A stretch of DNA of 45,561 nt from JBOFSR01 sp051651645 (GTDB taxonomy: Bacteria; Spirochaetota; Spirochaetia; Treponematales; Treponemataceae), in contig JBOFSR010000095.1 in NCBI GenBank assembly GCA_051651645.1, positions 1 through 45,561 of the forward strand. The letters run 5' to 3'. Under the pieces are notes generated by a model that was not told the DNA's origin, made no database searches, and saw nothing but the letters and a program-made list of their open reading frames with translations. How positions within the stretch are numbered: position 1 is the first letter of the stretch; the number at the start of each line of letters is the position of its first letter. A program made the translations under genes and the position numbers. Positions 8,125 to 16,264 of the stretch are shown here, piece after piece.

Positions 8125-8904
8125 TTATTTTTTTAGCTTATCTTCTTCAATTAATTCTCGCAAAGCCTCAACGGCAACCTCAATTGGCCCGCCTGTGTCA
8201 TGCACCTGCTTGTCTTCAAGCCCTAATTCACGGCGAGTTTGATTTGCAATCACCAACAAAATAGATCCAACACGCACTCGACGCGTTGCCCCCACAATAA
8301 AAAGCGTTGCTGACTCCATCTCAGAGCATAACGCTCCACAACCTTTCCATGCTTCCCATTTATTGATCAAATCATAACTTACAGGCATTGATTGCGGACT
8401 GTGCTGCCCATAAAATGAATCCTTGCATTGTACAACACCAATGTGATGTGGCTTTTTTTGTGCCTTTGCCGCCTTTACCAAAGCCGACATTACCGAAAAA
8501 TCTGCAACAGCAGGGTACTCAATAGGAGCATATTCACGACCCGTTCCCTCATGGCGAATTGCACCAGATGCAATAACTACATCGCCTGCAAGCACTTCTT
8601 TTTGCATGCCGCCCGATGTTCCCACTCGAATAAACGTATGTGCCCCACAGTGAATTAACTCTTCTAAGCCAATTGCCGCAGATGGGCCTCCAATCCCCGT
8701 TGACATAACACTGACTTTCTCCCCATTGAGCGTTCCCGTATACGTTGTGTATTCACGATTTGATCGTATAAACTGCGGATTGTCAAAATGTTGGGCAATT
8801 TTCTCGCATCGCCCTGGATCCCCTGGCAAAATCACATATTTTCCAATATCTTTGCTCGTCAATTGAATATGATACTCAAAATCCTCGGCATAAACTGAAC
8901 TCAT
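8125..8904 (-). CDS. udp: Uridine phosphorylase
   Basis: A 259-residue nucleoside phosphorylase that splits uridine to uracil and ribose-1-phosphate in pyrimidine salvage. It aligns by eye with E. coli Udp: VILPGDPGRCEKIA (phosphate binding), STGIGGPS, RVGTSGG, APIEYPAVADF and CSEMESATLF (ribose-binding Glu-Met-Glu). I chose ATG 8904, which has AAGGGGG before it. The frame stays open to 9099, but that extension runs through a structured intergenic element and is not family sequence. It has its own promoter (8928-8956). Cytidine deaminase (43830) works one step upstream in the same pathway. Confidence 0.95.
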   Translation of the reverse strand: MSSVYAEDFEYHIQLTSKDIGKYVILPGDPGRCEKIAQHFDNPQFIRSNREYTTYTGTLNGEKVSVMSTGIGGPSAAIGLEELIHCGAHTFIRVGTSGGMQKEVLAGDVVIASGAIRHEGTGREYAPIEYPAVADFSVMSALVKAAKAQKKPHHIGVVQCKDSFYGQHSPQSMPVSYDLINKWEAWKGCGALCSEMESATLFIVGATRRVRVGSILLVIANQTRRELGLEDKQVHDTGGPIEVAVEALRELIEEDKLKK

Positions 8905-8927
8905 TTCATCCCCCTTGTATAAAAAAC

Positions 8928-8956
8928 AGTGTACTGCAAAAAACGCCGTATGTAAA
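8928..8956 (-). promoter_or_regulatory. Sigma-70-type promoter of udp
   Basis: On the minus strand, TTTACA (8951-8956) and TACACT (8928-8933) are separated by exactly 17 bases. This predicts a start near 8921 and a leader of about 17 bases containing AAGGGGG. The structured element at 8988-9110 therefore lies upstream of, not inside, the udp transcript. Confidence 0.65.
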
Positions 8957-8987
8957 GAAAAATTTTTATTTATGTAAAATTGCAAAA

Positions 8988-9110
8988 GGGCGTTCCCCTT
9001 CGCACAAAAATTACCAACCGAACTAAAAAGGCGAAGGGTCGCTGCTTCTGTAGTACTCCTCGCGATAATCCATGCTCCGCTGTGGGGTACTACTGCCACC
9101 AGCTAACGCG
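8988..9110 (+). other. Structured intergenic element (three-way-junction fold), probably a dispersed repeat or RNA
   Basis: A GC-richer island in the 304-base gap 8905-9208, between the divergent udp and EIIA promoters. GCGTT (8990-8994) can pair with AACGC (9105-9109), closing two hairpins. Hairpin A is CCCTTCGC (8996-9003) with GCGAAGGG (9031-9038). Hairpin B is GTAGTACTCC (9050-9059) with GGGGTACTAC (9084-9093), one wobble. AATTACC (9009-9015) can alternatively pair with GGTAATT (9110-9116). The GGGCGTTCCCC...TCG...CTAACGC outline resembles, from memory, an intergenic element frequent in Treponema and Bacteroidota. It encodes no convincing protein. The strand is given by that resemblance only. 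Confidence 0.5.
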
Positions 9111-9148
9111 GTAATTCAATAAAAGAAAAATGAAATTTAAAAAAAAGA

Positions 9149-9176
9149 TTGCTTTTTTTCTATTATGCTTTATACT
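9149..9176 (+). promoter_or_regulatory. Promoter of the EIIA gene
   Basis: TTGCTT (9149-9154) and TATACT (9171-9176), spaced 16 bases, precede the gene at 9209 with a leader of about 26 bases. Confidence 0.55.
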
Positions 9177-9208
9177 AAATGTAGCTTAAATTTAATGGAG
9201 TTATTGTA

Positions 9209-9643
9209 ATGGGAGTTCTAAAAGAATTATTGACAGGACGAATTCAAAAAGTTGAGTCTTGTAAAGATTGGGAAGAGGCCGTACGACTTGCGGCAAATCC
9301 GTTGATTGAATCAAAAAGTGTGAATCAATCATATGTCGATGCTATGATTAAAAATATTAGCACACTCGGTGCTTATATGATTTTATTGCCTGGTGTTGCA
9401 ATGCCGCATTCACGCCCAGAAGACGGATGTATTAAAGGCGGTTTATCCTTACTAAAACTTGATAAACCAGTTATCTTTCCTGCAGATAATGCTGTTTGGC
9501 TTATTCTTGCCTTAGGTGCTACTTCTGCTGATTCACACATTGAAACGATAGAAGCACTCGCTGATTTCCTTGATGATGAAGAGACAATAAGTGCTCTTGA
9601 AATTGCAAAATCCACAAATGAAATACTAAATCTCATTCCATAA
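9209..9643 (+). CDS. PTS EIIA component (fructose/mannitol/Ntr/ascorbate superfamily)
   Basis: A 144-residue stand-alone EIIA domain (PF00359 type). It accepts phosphate from HPr at the conserved His of LLPGVAMPHSRPEDG (His67), and the later HIETIEALADFLDDEE helix is typical. The PGVAMPHSRPE form is closest to the ascorbate-type (UlaC-like) and Ntr-type members. No EIIB or EIIC is adjacent; nagB and ptsI follow, each with its own promoter, so it may be regulatory or serve an amino-sugar system elsewhere. GGAG at 9197-9200 supports ATG 9209. No terminator is evident in the 187 bases that follow. Confidence 0.88.
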   Translation: MGVLKELLTGRIQKVESCKDWEEAVRLAANPLIESKSVNQSYVDAMIKNISTLGAYMILLPGVAMPHSRPEDGCIKGGLSLLKLDKPVIFPADNAVWLILALGATSADSHIETIEALADFLDDEETISALEIAKSTNEILNLIP

Positions 9644-9768
9644 AAACTCCCCATAGCAAATTTAAACTTTATTTTTTTAGCTAAAATTCCTTTGTTTATG
9701 ATTTTACTTATATCACTTACAAAGAAATTTTCAAAAATATTTGTTCCTGCAACAAATTAGAAAATTAA

Positions 9769-9797
9769 TTGATTAAAAAATATTTTTATGATATACT
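9769..9797 (+). promoter_or_regulatory. Promoter of nagB
   Basis: TTGATT (9769-9774) and TATACT (9792-9797) with an ideal 17-base spacer. The -10 lies inside an inverted repeat (separate entry). AGGGAG (9817-9822) is the ribosome binding site for ATG 9831. Confidence 0.65.
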
Positions 9798-9808
9798 GAT
9801 GTATCATA
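9787..9808. promoter_or_regulatory. Candidate operator overlapping the nagB -10
   Basis: A perfect 7-base inverted repeat, TATGATA (9787-9793) and TATCATA (9802-9808), with an 8-base spacer, covers the -10 hexamer and the predicted transcription start. That is where a repressor would block initiation. A GntR-type (NagR-like) or ROK-type amino-sugar regulator is a reasonable guess; none is encoded in this window. Confidence 0.45.
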
Positions 9809-9830
9809 TTTTTATTAGGGAGTTTTAATT

Positions 9831-10565
9831 ATGAACGTCGTTGTTACAAAAGATCACAATGAAAGCTGTATGCTCACTGCAAAAAAAATTGCAGATATTA
9901 TTAATGCAAATACAAAAGCTGTGTTAGGGCTTGCAACGGGAGGAACAGCTGAGCAAGTGTATGCAGAGCTTGTTACACTTTACAAAGCAGGCAGTGTTTC
10001 TTTTAAAAATGTTCACACGCTTAATTTAGATGAATATGTTGGCCTAGCAGGTGATCACGATCAAAGTTATCGTTATTTTATGAATAAGCATTTATTTAAC
10101 AACGTTGATATTGATAAAAATAATACATTTGTTCCTTGTGGAACAGGTAATCAAGAACAATCCCTTGCAGAATTTCAATCTCGACTAGCACAAAAGCCAC
10201 GTGATTTTCAGCTTTTAGGTGTTGGTCCTAATGGACATATTGCTTTTAATGAGCCAGCTTCTGCTTTGCATTCCGATGCTCATATTGTAGAAATTGCTTC
10301 TGCAACAATCAAGGCAAATGCACGCTATTTTGCTACAGAAGCTGATGTTCCAAGAAAAGCTTTCACCCAAGGAATGGGGGATATTATGAAAGCAAAGTCT
10401 TTGGCCTTACTTGCAACAGGAAAGGTTAAAGCTGATGCAATGAAAGCACTTTTATTGAACGATGAAATTACAACTGATTGTCCTTGTACATTTTTAAAAG
10501 CACATCCAGATGCTACTATTTATATTGATAAAGAACTTGCCGATACTATTGGTTATAAGGGCTAA
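9831..10565 (+). CDS. nagB: Glucosamine-6-phosphate deaminase
   Basis: A 244-residue NagB that converts glucosamine-6-phosphate to fructose-6-phosphate and ammonia, linking amino-sugar catabolism to glycolysis. Visible features: LATGGTAEQVY (phosphate loop), LNLDEYVG (general base Asp67), GVGPNGHIAFNEP (His136 and Glu141). At 244 residues it is shorter than the allosteric E. coli enzyme (266) and like the non-allosteric Gram-positive type. It has its own promoter and operator upstream and a clear terminator 5 bases after the stop, so it is monocistronic. Confidence 0.95.
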   Translation: MNVVVTKDHNESCMLTAKKIADIINANTKAVLGLATGGTAEQVYAELVTLYKAGSVSFKNVHTLNLDEYVGLAGDHDQSYRYFMNKHLFNNVDIDKNNTFVPCGTGNQEQSLAEFQSRLAQKPRDFQLLGVGPNGHIAFNEPASALHSDAHIVEIASATIKANARYFATEADVPRKAFTQGMGDIMKAKSLALLATGKVKADAMKALLLNDEITTDCPCTFLKAHPDATIYIDKELADTIGYKG

Positions 10566-10569
10566 TAAA

Positions 10570-10597
10570 AAGGGTCTCTAGTGAGACTCTTTTTTGT
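10570..10597 (+). terminator. Rho-independent terminator of nagB
   Basis: A 9-base-pair stem (AAGGGTCTC with GAGACTCTT, one wobble) with loop TAGT, followed by a T run. Confidence 0.85.
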
Positions 10598-10638
10598 GTC
10601 ATTGATTACTTCATCCTTGCATGAGGCAAAAAAAACTA

Positions 10639-10668
10639 TTGCAAAACTGTGTAGTTTTTCATTATAAA
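10639..10668 (+). promoter_or_regulatory. Promoter of ptsI
   Basis: TTGCAA (10639-10644) and TATAAA (10663-10668), spacer 18. A second possible -10 (TATAAA) lies about 28 bases further on. AGGAGAA precedes ATG 10725. Confidence 0.45.
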
Positions 10669-10724
10669 TAGACTATCAAATGCGTTCTGCTATAAAATGA
10701 ATAGGAGAATCTTAGGAGAAAATT

Positions 10725-12359
10725 ATGCAAAAATTAGTTGCAACCCCTGTTTCAAACGGCTTTGCCTTGGGTAAGGCTTTTATTTTTCAACTCGAATCCC
10801 TTGAAAGTGAAGTAAAAGCTATTTTAGAAAGTGAGGTCGCTTCAGAAAAAAAGAAACTTGATTTTGGTTTATTAGGGACACGCAAAGAAATAGAAGGCTT
10901 ATTAGTTGCTGCTGCTGAAAATGGCAACGATGAGCAATATAAGATTTTTGAATGCTACCTTGAAATGATTACTGATGCTGAACTTATCAATGAAATTCAC
11001 AGTTATATCAGTGATAATCTAGTTTCTTTGGATAATGCTCTTTTTGCAATTTGTGATAGCTATGTGCAACAAATGCTTGCAATAGATGATCCTTATTTTC
11101 AAGCTCGTGCTGATGATTTTAAGCAAGTTTTTCGTATGATAAAAGCCGCTTTAAATGGTTCAAGTGAAAAAGCTAAGCCAACTGAGAATTTTATTTTAGT
11201 TGCTAAAGAAATTGGCCCTGCCGATATGGCAAAAATTGATAAGCAGTTTTTACGTGGATTTATTCTTGAAACGGGGAGTAGAACTTCTCATGCTGCAATA
11301 ATTTCTCGAGCTATGGGAATTCCTATGATATCTGGAATTCCTAATATTGAAAAAACTATTGAAAATGGATCTTTTTTAGCTTTAAGTGGCAAAGATGGCT
11401 GTATTTACGTTAATCCGTCTGAAGAAATTTTAAATGACTTTCAAAAAGAAATTGAAAATCAAATTATGCAAAAAAAAGATATCATGAAGCTTCTCCATGA
11501 ACCGACACAAACACTTGATGGGCAAAAAATTACTCTGTATGCAAATATTGGAACGGTTGAAGAGCTTACAAGCGTACTTGAAAATAATGCTGACGGTATT
11601 GGACTTTTTAGAACTGAATTTCTTTTTATGGAAAATGGTGGCAATCGCTTACCAACAGAGGAAGAGCAGTTTCGTGCTTATAAGTCAATCTTGACAGCAA
11701 TGAATGGAAAGCCTGTTATTTTTAGAACACTTGATGCAGGTGGGGACAAAAATATTGCAGCCTTATCTATTCCGAAAGAAGAAAATCCTTTTTTGGGTTG
11801 GCGAGCTATTCGATATTGTCTTAAACAACAAGAAGTTTTTCGCTGTCAGTTGCGCTCTTTATTGCGAGCAAGCAATCATGGAAATGCAAAAATTATGATT
11901 CCAATGATAATCTCAGTTGATGAAATTTTGCAGACAAAGAAAATTATTGATGAAATCTATAAAGAGCTAGAGGCAAGCGGTGAGCCAGTCAAGGTAAAAG
12001 TTCCTGTTGGTATTATGATTGAAACGCCTGCAGCTGCGGTAAATGCAGAAGAGCTTGCAAAACATGTTGATTTTTTTAGTCTTGGAACTAATGATTTAAC
12101 GCAGTATACGCTTGCAGTTGATCGAGGAAATGATAAAATTGTTGATTTGTATGATGAAGGGCATCCTGCTGTTTTAAAATTAATTGAGCAAGTTATCGCT
12201 GTTGGAAAAAAAGCTGGTATTGCGGTAGATTTATGCGGTGAAATGGGTGGAGATACTCGATTTACAGAAACACTTCTTCGTTATGGTTTAAAAGAATTTA
12301 GCATGAGTCCAATACATATTTTACCTGTAAAGAAAGTTGTTCGCTCAATAAAATTATAG
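10725..12359 (+). CDS. ptsI: PTS enzyme I (phosphoenolpyruvate-protein phosphotransferase)
   Basis: A 544-residue cytoplasmic enzyme I, which takes phosphate from PEP and passes it to HPr. The phospho-histidine sits in GSRTSHAAIISRAMGIP (about residue 189). The PEP-binding barrel shows GIGLFRTEFLFM, FRTLDAGGDK, NPFLGWRAIR, SLGTNDLTQYTLAVDR and DLCGEMGGD. At about 30 residues shorter than E. coli EI (575) it is still complete. HPr and HPr kinase are not in the window. Its neighbours EIIA and nagB suggest that the phosphorelay here feeds or senses amino sugars. Confidence 0.95.
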   Translation: MQKLVATPVSNGFALGKAFIFQLESLESEVKAILESEVASEKKKLDFGLLGTRKEIEGLLVAAAENGNDEQYKIFECYLEMITDAELINEIHSYISDNLVSLDNALFAICDSYVQQMLAIDDPYFQARADDFKQVFRMIKAALNGSSEKAKPTENFILVAKEIGPADMAKIDKQFLRGFILETGSRTSHAAIISRAMGIPMISGIPNIEKTIENGSFLALSGKDGCIYVNPSEEILNDFQKEIENQIMQKKDIMKLLHEPTQTLDGQKITLYANIGTVEELTSVLENNADGIGLFRTEFLFMENGGNRLPTEEEQFRAYKSILTAMNGKPVIFRTLDAGGDKNIAALSIPKEENPFLGWRAIRYCLKQQEVFRCQLRSLLRASNHGNAKIMIPMIISVDEILQTKKIIDEIYKELEASGEPVKVKVPVGIMIETPAAAVNAEELAKHVDFFSLGTNDLTQYTLAVDRGNDKIVDLYDEGHPAVLKLIEQVIAVGKKAGIAVDLCGEMGGDTRFTETLLRYGLKEFSMSPIHILPVKKVVRSIKL

Positions 12360-12491
12360 AAAATAAACATTAGAGAGAAAAGGCTGTATAAAAAAGTATG
12401 CAATTTGTATTATTAAGTGTACGCCTTACAGGAATAATATTTTGCTTGTATTTGACTTGTAATTTTTTATTTTTTTGAATAAAATAAGGTC

Positions 12492-14795
12492 ATGAATAAA
12501 CGTCTTATTACTTCTGCTTTACCGTATGTAAATAATATTCCTCACTTAGGAAACTTAATTCAAGTGCTCTCAGCTGATGTTTTTGCACGCTTTTCGCGCT
12601 CTCGTGGTTATGAAACGCTGTATGTTTGTGGCACAGACGAGTATGGAACGGCGACGGAGACACGGGCTTTAGAAGAGGGAAAAACACCTAAAGAGCTGTG
12701 TGATCATTATTACGCGATTCATAAGTCAATTTATGAATGGTTTGAAATTTCATTTGACCATTTTGGGCGAACATCTTGCGATCAACAAACGCACATTGTC
12801 CAAAATATGTTTTTAGATTTAGAAAAAAAAGGCTTTATCACTCAAGAAACAATTGAGCAGCTTTTTTGCGATTCTTGCGATCGATTTTTAGCTGATCGGT
12901 ATGTTCGTGGCCTTTGTCCTCATTGTGGCTCTGAGGATGCACGCGGGGATCAATGTGAATCTTGCGGAAAACTCCTTGAGCCAACAGATCTTAAAAGCTC
13001 TCGGTGTTCAACCTGTGGTTGCGAGCCAAAAGCAAAATCAACAACTCATCTTTATATAGATTTGCCCTCAATTCAAAAAGATTATGCTCCGTGGATGGAA
13101 CAGACGAGCATTGACGGGAAGTGGGCAAAAAATGCAGTTCAAATGACGCATGCATGGATTCGAGATGGCTTGCAAAAAAGGGCGATTACCCGTGATTTGA
13201 AGTGGGGTATTCCTGTTCCAAAAGAGGGCTTTGAAAACAAGGTTTTTTATGTATGGTTTGATGCACCAATTGGCTACATTTCTATAACAAAAGAGCTTTC
13301 TGATATTAGTTGCGGCACTGACTACGAATTTGACTGGAAAAACTGGTGGCTGCCCCAAGAAAATAACAAAAAAGTTGAGCTTTTTCAATTTATTGGAAAA
13401 GATAATATTCCTTTTCATACCGTAATTTTTCCCTCAACTTTGATTGGAAGTGGCAAAAATTGGACAAAGCTTTTTCACATGTCGAGCTCAGAATACTTGA
13501 ATTATGAGGGCGGAAAATTTAGCAAGTCTAAAGGTGTTGGCGTTTTTGGAAGCGATGCAAAAGAATCGGGAATTCCTGCAGATATGTGGCGTTTTTATAT
13601 TTTTTATAATCGCCCAGAAAAGTCTGATACTCAGTTTGTTTGGAAGGATTTTCAAGAAAAACTTAACAGCGAATTTGTTGGCAATTTATGCAATTTAGTT
13701 AATCGAACGACAACCTTTGTTTCGCGTTACTATGACGGCATTATTCCTGATGGCGTTGCCGATGAGGCTCTATGGAGCAAAGTCAAAGCAGCTGAAGAAA
13801 AAATGACTCAGTATTTTGAGTGGGCGGATTTAAAAGAAGCTTTTCACACTGTTTTTGAGATTTCCTCTATTGCAAATAAGGCGTTTCAAGATGGTGAGCC
13901 ATGGAAAACGAAGGATACAAACCCTAAGAAAGCTGCGTCCCTTATTCGAGATCTTTGCTACGTAATAAAAGATTTAATGATTATGGTGCATCCTTTTGTG
14001 CCATTTTATGCTCAGAAAGTGATGTCATTTTTTGATAGAACGATTGTCGATAACAACATAACTCAAAAAAAGAATGAAGATGCTTTTACTTGGAGCGATC
14101 TTGGAAAAACACAGGGGCTAGAAAAAATAGTTTACACTGAAATTATTTTTAAGCCACTTGATGCAAAAAAAGTTGATGAATATCGCACTCAATATGCGGG
14201 GACTCAAACTGAGCGTGCTGAAAAAAAATTAAAACAAAATTCACCAAAAAAGGAACATAAAATGGAAGAAAAAAAAGAAGAGATAAAAATTGACCCCATA
14301 GCAGTTTTTAATGAAAAAATAGCACTCAAAGTTGCAAAAATCGTTAAAATTGAAAAACACGCTGATGCGGAAAAATTGTATGTCATTAATTTAGATGATG
14401 GCTCTGGCATTGATCGCATAATTGTTTCAAGCTTGGTTCCTTTTTATAAAGAAGAGGAATTATTTGAAAAATCAATTATTATTGTTGACAATTTAAAACC
14501 GAGAAAAATGCGTGGCATTGAAAGCAGGGGAATGCTTTTAGCCGCAGAAATAACTGATAGTGAAGGAAATGAGATTTGTGATGTCCTTGAATGCGACTGG
14601 GCAAAACCTGGAACCCCTGTAATTCTTGAAGGGACAGATCCTGCTGCACTTAAAGCTGAAAGACTTGACGCTGAAACTTTTTTCTCTGTTCCTATATCGT
14701 GCGTAAATAAAGTTGTTAAAATAAACGAATTCAATCTTGTTGCAGATGGCAAACAAATTATGACAAAAAAAATTGATACTGGCAGTGTCGGTTAA
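12492..14795 (+). CDS. metG: Methionine-tRNA ligase with C-terminal tRNA-binding domain
   Basis: A 767-residue MetRS charging tRNA-Met. The class I HIGH motif is HLGN (18-21) and KMSKS is KFSKS (about 340-344). The insert between them has four paired-Cys knuckles (CDSC, CPHC, CESC, CSTC), the double-zinc form. The anticodon-binding helical domain follows. A lysine-rich linker (about 575-600) leads to an EMAPII/Trbp111-like tRNA-binding domain (KVAKIVKIEKHADAEKLY ... KPRKMRGIESRGMLLAAE) and a short tail. AAGG precedes ATG 12492. A possible promoter (TTGACT 12452) has no ideal -10. The family is certain. Confidence 0.97.
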   Translation: MNKRLITSALPYVNNIPHLGNLIQVLSADVFARFSRSRGYETLYVCGTDEYGTATETRALEEGKTPKELCDHYYAIHKSIYEWFEISFDHFGRTSCDQQTHIVQNMFLDLEKKGFITQETIEQLFCDSCDRFLADRYVRGLCPHCGSEDARGDQCESCGKLLEPTDLKSSRCSTCGCEPKAKSTTHLYIDLPSIQKDYAPWMEQTSIDGKWAKNAVQMTHAWIRDGLQKRAITRDLKWGIPVPKEGFENKVFYVWFDAPIGYISITKELSDISCGTDYEFDWKNWWLPQENNKKVELFQFIGKDNIPFHTVIFPSTLIGSGKNWTKLFHMSSSEYLNYEGGKFSKSKGVGVFGSDAKESGIPADMWRFYIFYNRPEKSDTQFVWKDFQEKLNSEFVGNLCNLVNRTTTFVSRYYDGIIPDGVADEALWSKVKAAEEKMTQYFEWADLKEAFHTVFEISSIANKAFQDGEPWKTKDTNPKKAASLIRDLCYVIKDLMIMVHPFVPFYAQKVMSFFDRTIVDNNITQKKNEDAFTWSDLGKTQGLEKIVYTEIIFKPLDAKKVDEYRTQYAGTQTERAEKKLKQNSPKKEHKMEEKKEEIKIDPIAVFNEKIALKVAKIVKIEKHADAEKLYVINLDDGSGIDRIIVSSLVPFYKEEELFEKSIIIVDNLKPRKMRGIESRGMLLAAEITDSEGNEICDVLECDWAKPGTPVILEGTDPAALKAERLDAETFFSVPISCVNKVVKINEFNLVADGKQIMTKKIDTGSVG

Positions 14796-14842
14796 TCGTA
14801 GTTTTTACATGATTTTTAAGTGTTTTCTTCTATAGAATAGGC

Positions 14843-16264
14843 ATGAATTCACTTGAAAATATTTTTGAAAATGCAGAGGATATGGATTTTATTGCGAGTC
14901 GCTACTTTGGAATAAAATATTTATTTCCATGGCAGAGGCTAGTTATTTCTAATATTATTGAAGCATCTTCATATGAAGAATACATTAAATCTGAAAATCC
15001 TGAATTATCAAATCAAATTGTGCTTTTGCCAACAGGAGCAGGAAAATCTCTGTGTTTTTTAGTGCCAGCCTTGCTTTTAAAAGGATCGACACTAATTATT
15101 TATCCTCTTTTAGCTTTAATGAATGACCAACAACGTAGAATTTTTGATGCAGGTTTAGACTGTGTTATTTTTAAGGGGCAACAAAGCTTACAGGAACGAC
15201 AGGAAAATTTTCAAAAAATACGTAGGGGTGTCAAACTTATTCTAGTAAACCCAGAGGTCTTACAAGATAAAGATTTACTAGAAAATCTTTGCAAAAGTAG
15301 TATTTCTCACGTTGTAATTGATGAAGCTCACTGTGTTTCTGAATGGGGAGATTCTTTTCGCCCAGCATACTTGACTCTTGGAAAAATTATACAAAAGATA
15401 AATCCCTCTGTTACAACAGCATTTACCGCAACTGCATCGCCAAGTGTTTTAACACGCATTTCAGAAATTCTTTTTTGTGGAATCTCTCATGTTGTTGCAG
15501 GAGATTTTGATCGTCCAAATATTCATTATTCAGTCAAGCATGTCTTATGCAAGGAAAAGCAAGCGGCCATTCTGGCATTAAAAGAGCAAAAACCATTGAT
15601 TATTTTTTGTTCAACACGGAGTAGGGCTGAAAAACTTGCTTTATTTTTGTGGGAAGTTTTAGAAAATGACTCGGTGAAATTTTATCATGCAGGATTATTA
15701 AAGGAAGAAAAGGATGATGTTGAAAAATGGTTTTACAAAAAAACTGATGCAATTCTTGTAAGTACTTGTGCCTTTGGTATGGGAGTTGACAAAAAAGATA
15801 TAAAAACAGTTATACATTTAGATCCGCCGTCAACCGTGGAAGCTTATATCCAAGAAGCGGGAAGGGGAGGTCGGGATGGTTCTGTTGCTCAAGCAATTTT
15901 GCTGTGGTCGCCTGCTGATACAAAAAAGGCCTTGACTTTTCACAAAAATGATCGACAGCGTGTGCTTTATAACTTTGCTACTACTACAACTTGCCGACGG
16001 CAGATTTTACTTACCGCATTGGGGGCTCAGGAAGTTGTATGCTCTGGTTGTGATGTTTGTAATAAAACGGCAAAATACTCTTATGAAGAACTTGATGATC
16101 TAAAAATCACTTGTAACTTACCCAGAAAAACCAAAAGAGTGCCGACAGCTGAAAGAATAAAAAAAATATTAAATGATCTAAGTTTACAAAATTTACAAGA
16201 GAAAATTTTTGAAAATACAGATATTAAACAAATAACTCAGTTTTTAGCAGAAAATTTTCATTAG
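14843..16264 (+). CDS. recQ: RecQ-like ATP-dependent DNA helicase
   Basis: A 473-residue superfamily 2 helicase. Motifs in order: Walker A LLPTGAGKS (Lys68), motif II VVIDEAHC (DEAH 160-163), motif III AFTATAS, motif IV IIFCSTRSRA, motif V STCAFGMGVDK and motif VI QEAGRGGRDG. A RecQ zinc-binding domain follows with four Cys (CRRQ..., C..CDVC). No HRDC domain is present, so it is a short RecQ for 3'-5' unwinding in replication-fork repair. ATG 14843 lacks a ribosome binding site; TATAGA sits just before it, so a leaderless start is possible. The 3' end overlaps convergent manA by 21 bases. Confidence 0.9.
   Translation: MNSLENIFENAEDMDFIASRYFGIKYLFPWQRLVISNIIEASSYEEYIKSENPELSNQIVLLPTGAGKSLCFLVPALLLKGSTLIIYPLLALMNDQQRRIFDAGLDCVIFKGQQSLQERQENFQKIRRGVKLILVNPEVLQDKDLLENLCKSSISHVVIDEAHCVSEWGDSFRPAYLTLGKIIQKINPSVTTAFTATASPSVLTRISEILFCGISHVVAGDFDRPNIHYSVKHVLCKEKQAAILALKEQKPLIIFCSTRSRAEKLALFLWEVLENDSVKFYHAGLLKEEKDDVEKWFYKKTDAILVSTCAFGMGVDKKDIKTVIHLDPPSTVEAYIQEAGRGGRDGSVAQAILLWSPADTKKALTFHKNDRQRVLYNFATTTTCRRQILLTALGAQEVVCSGCDVCNKTAKYSYEELDDLKITCNLPRKTKRVPTAERIKKILNDLSLQNLQEKIFENTDIKQITQFLAENFH

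Noticed and set aside
8905..9099. A 65-codon N-terminal extension of uridine phosphorylase
   Set aside because: It has no family match, passes through the structured element and the udp promoter, and ATG 8904 has a strong ribosome binding site.
8988..9110. Integron attC site or 4.5S SRP RNA
   Set aside because: GTTAG-like bases on the minus strand suggested attC, but there is no matching opposite core site. The SRP GGAAG/AGCAG internal loop is not present.
13140..13165. Copy of the corA-leader 12-mer TGCATGGATTCG inside metG
   Set aside because: It is explained by conserved codons (His-Ala-Trp-Ile-Arg) and its flanks do not match.
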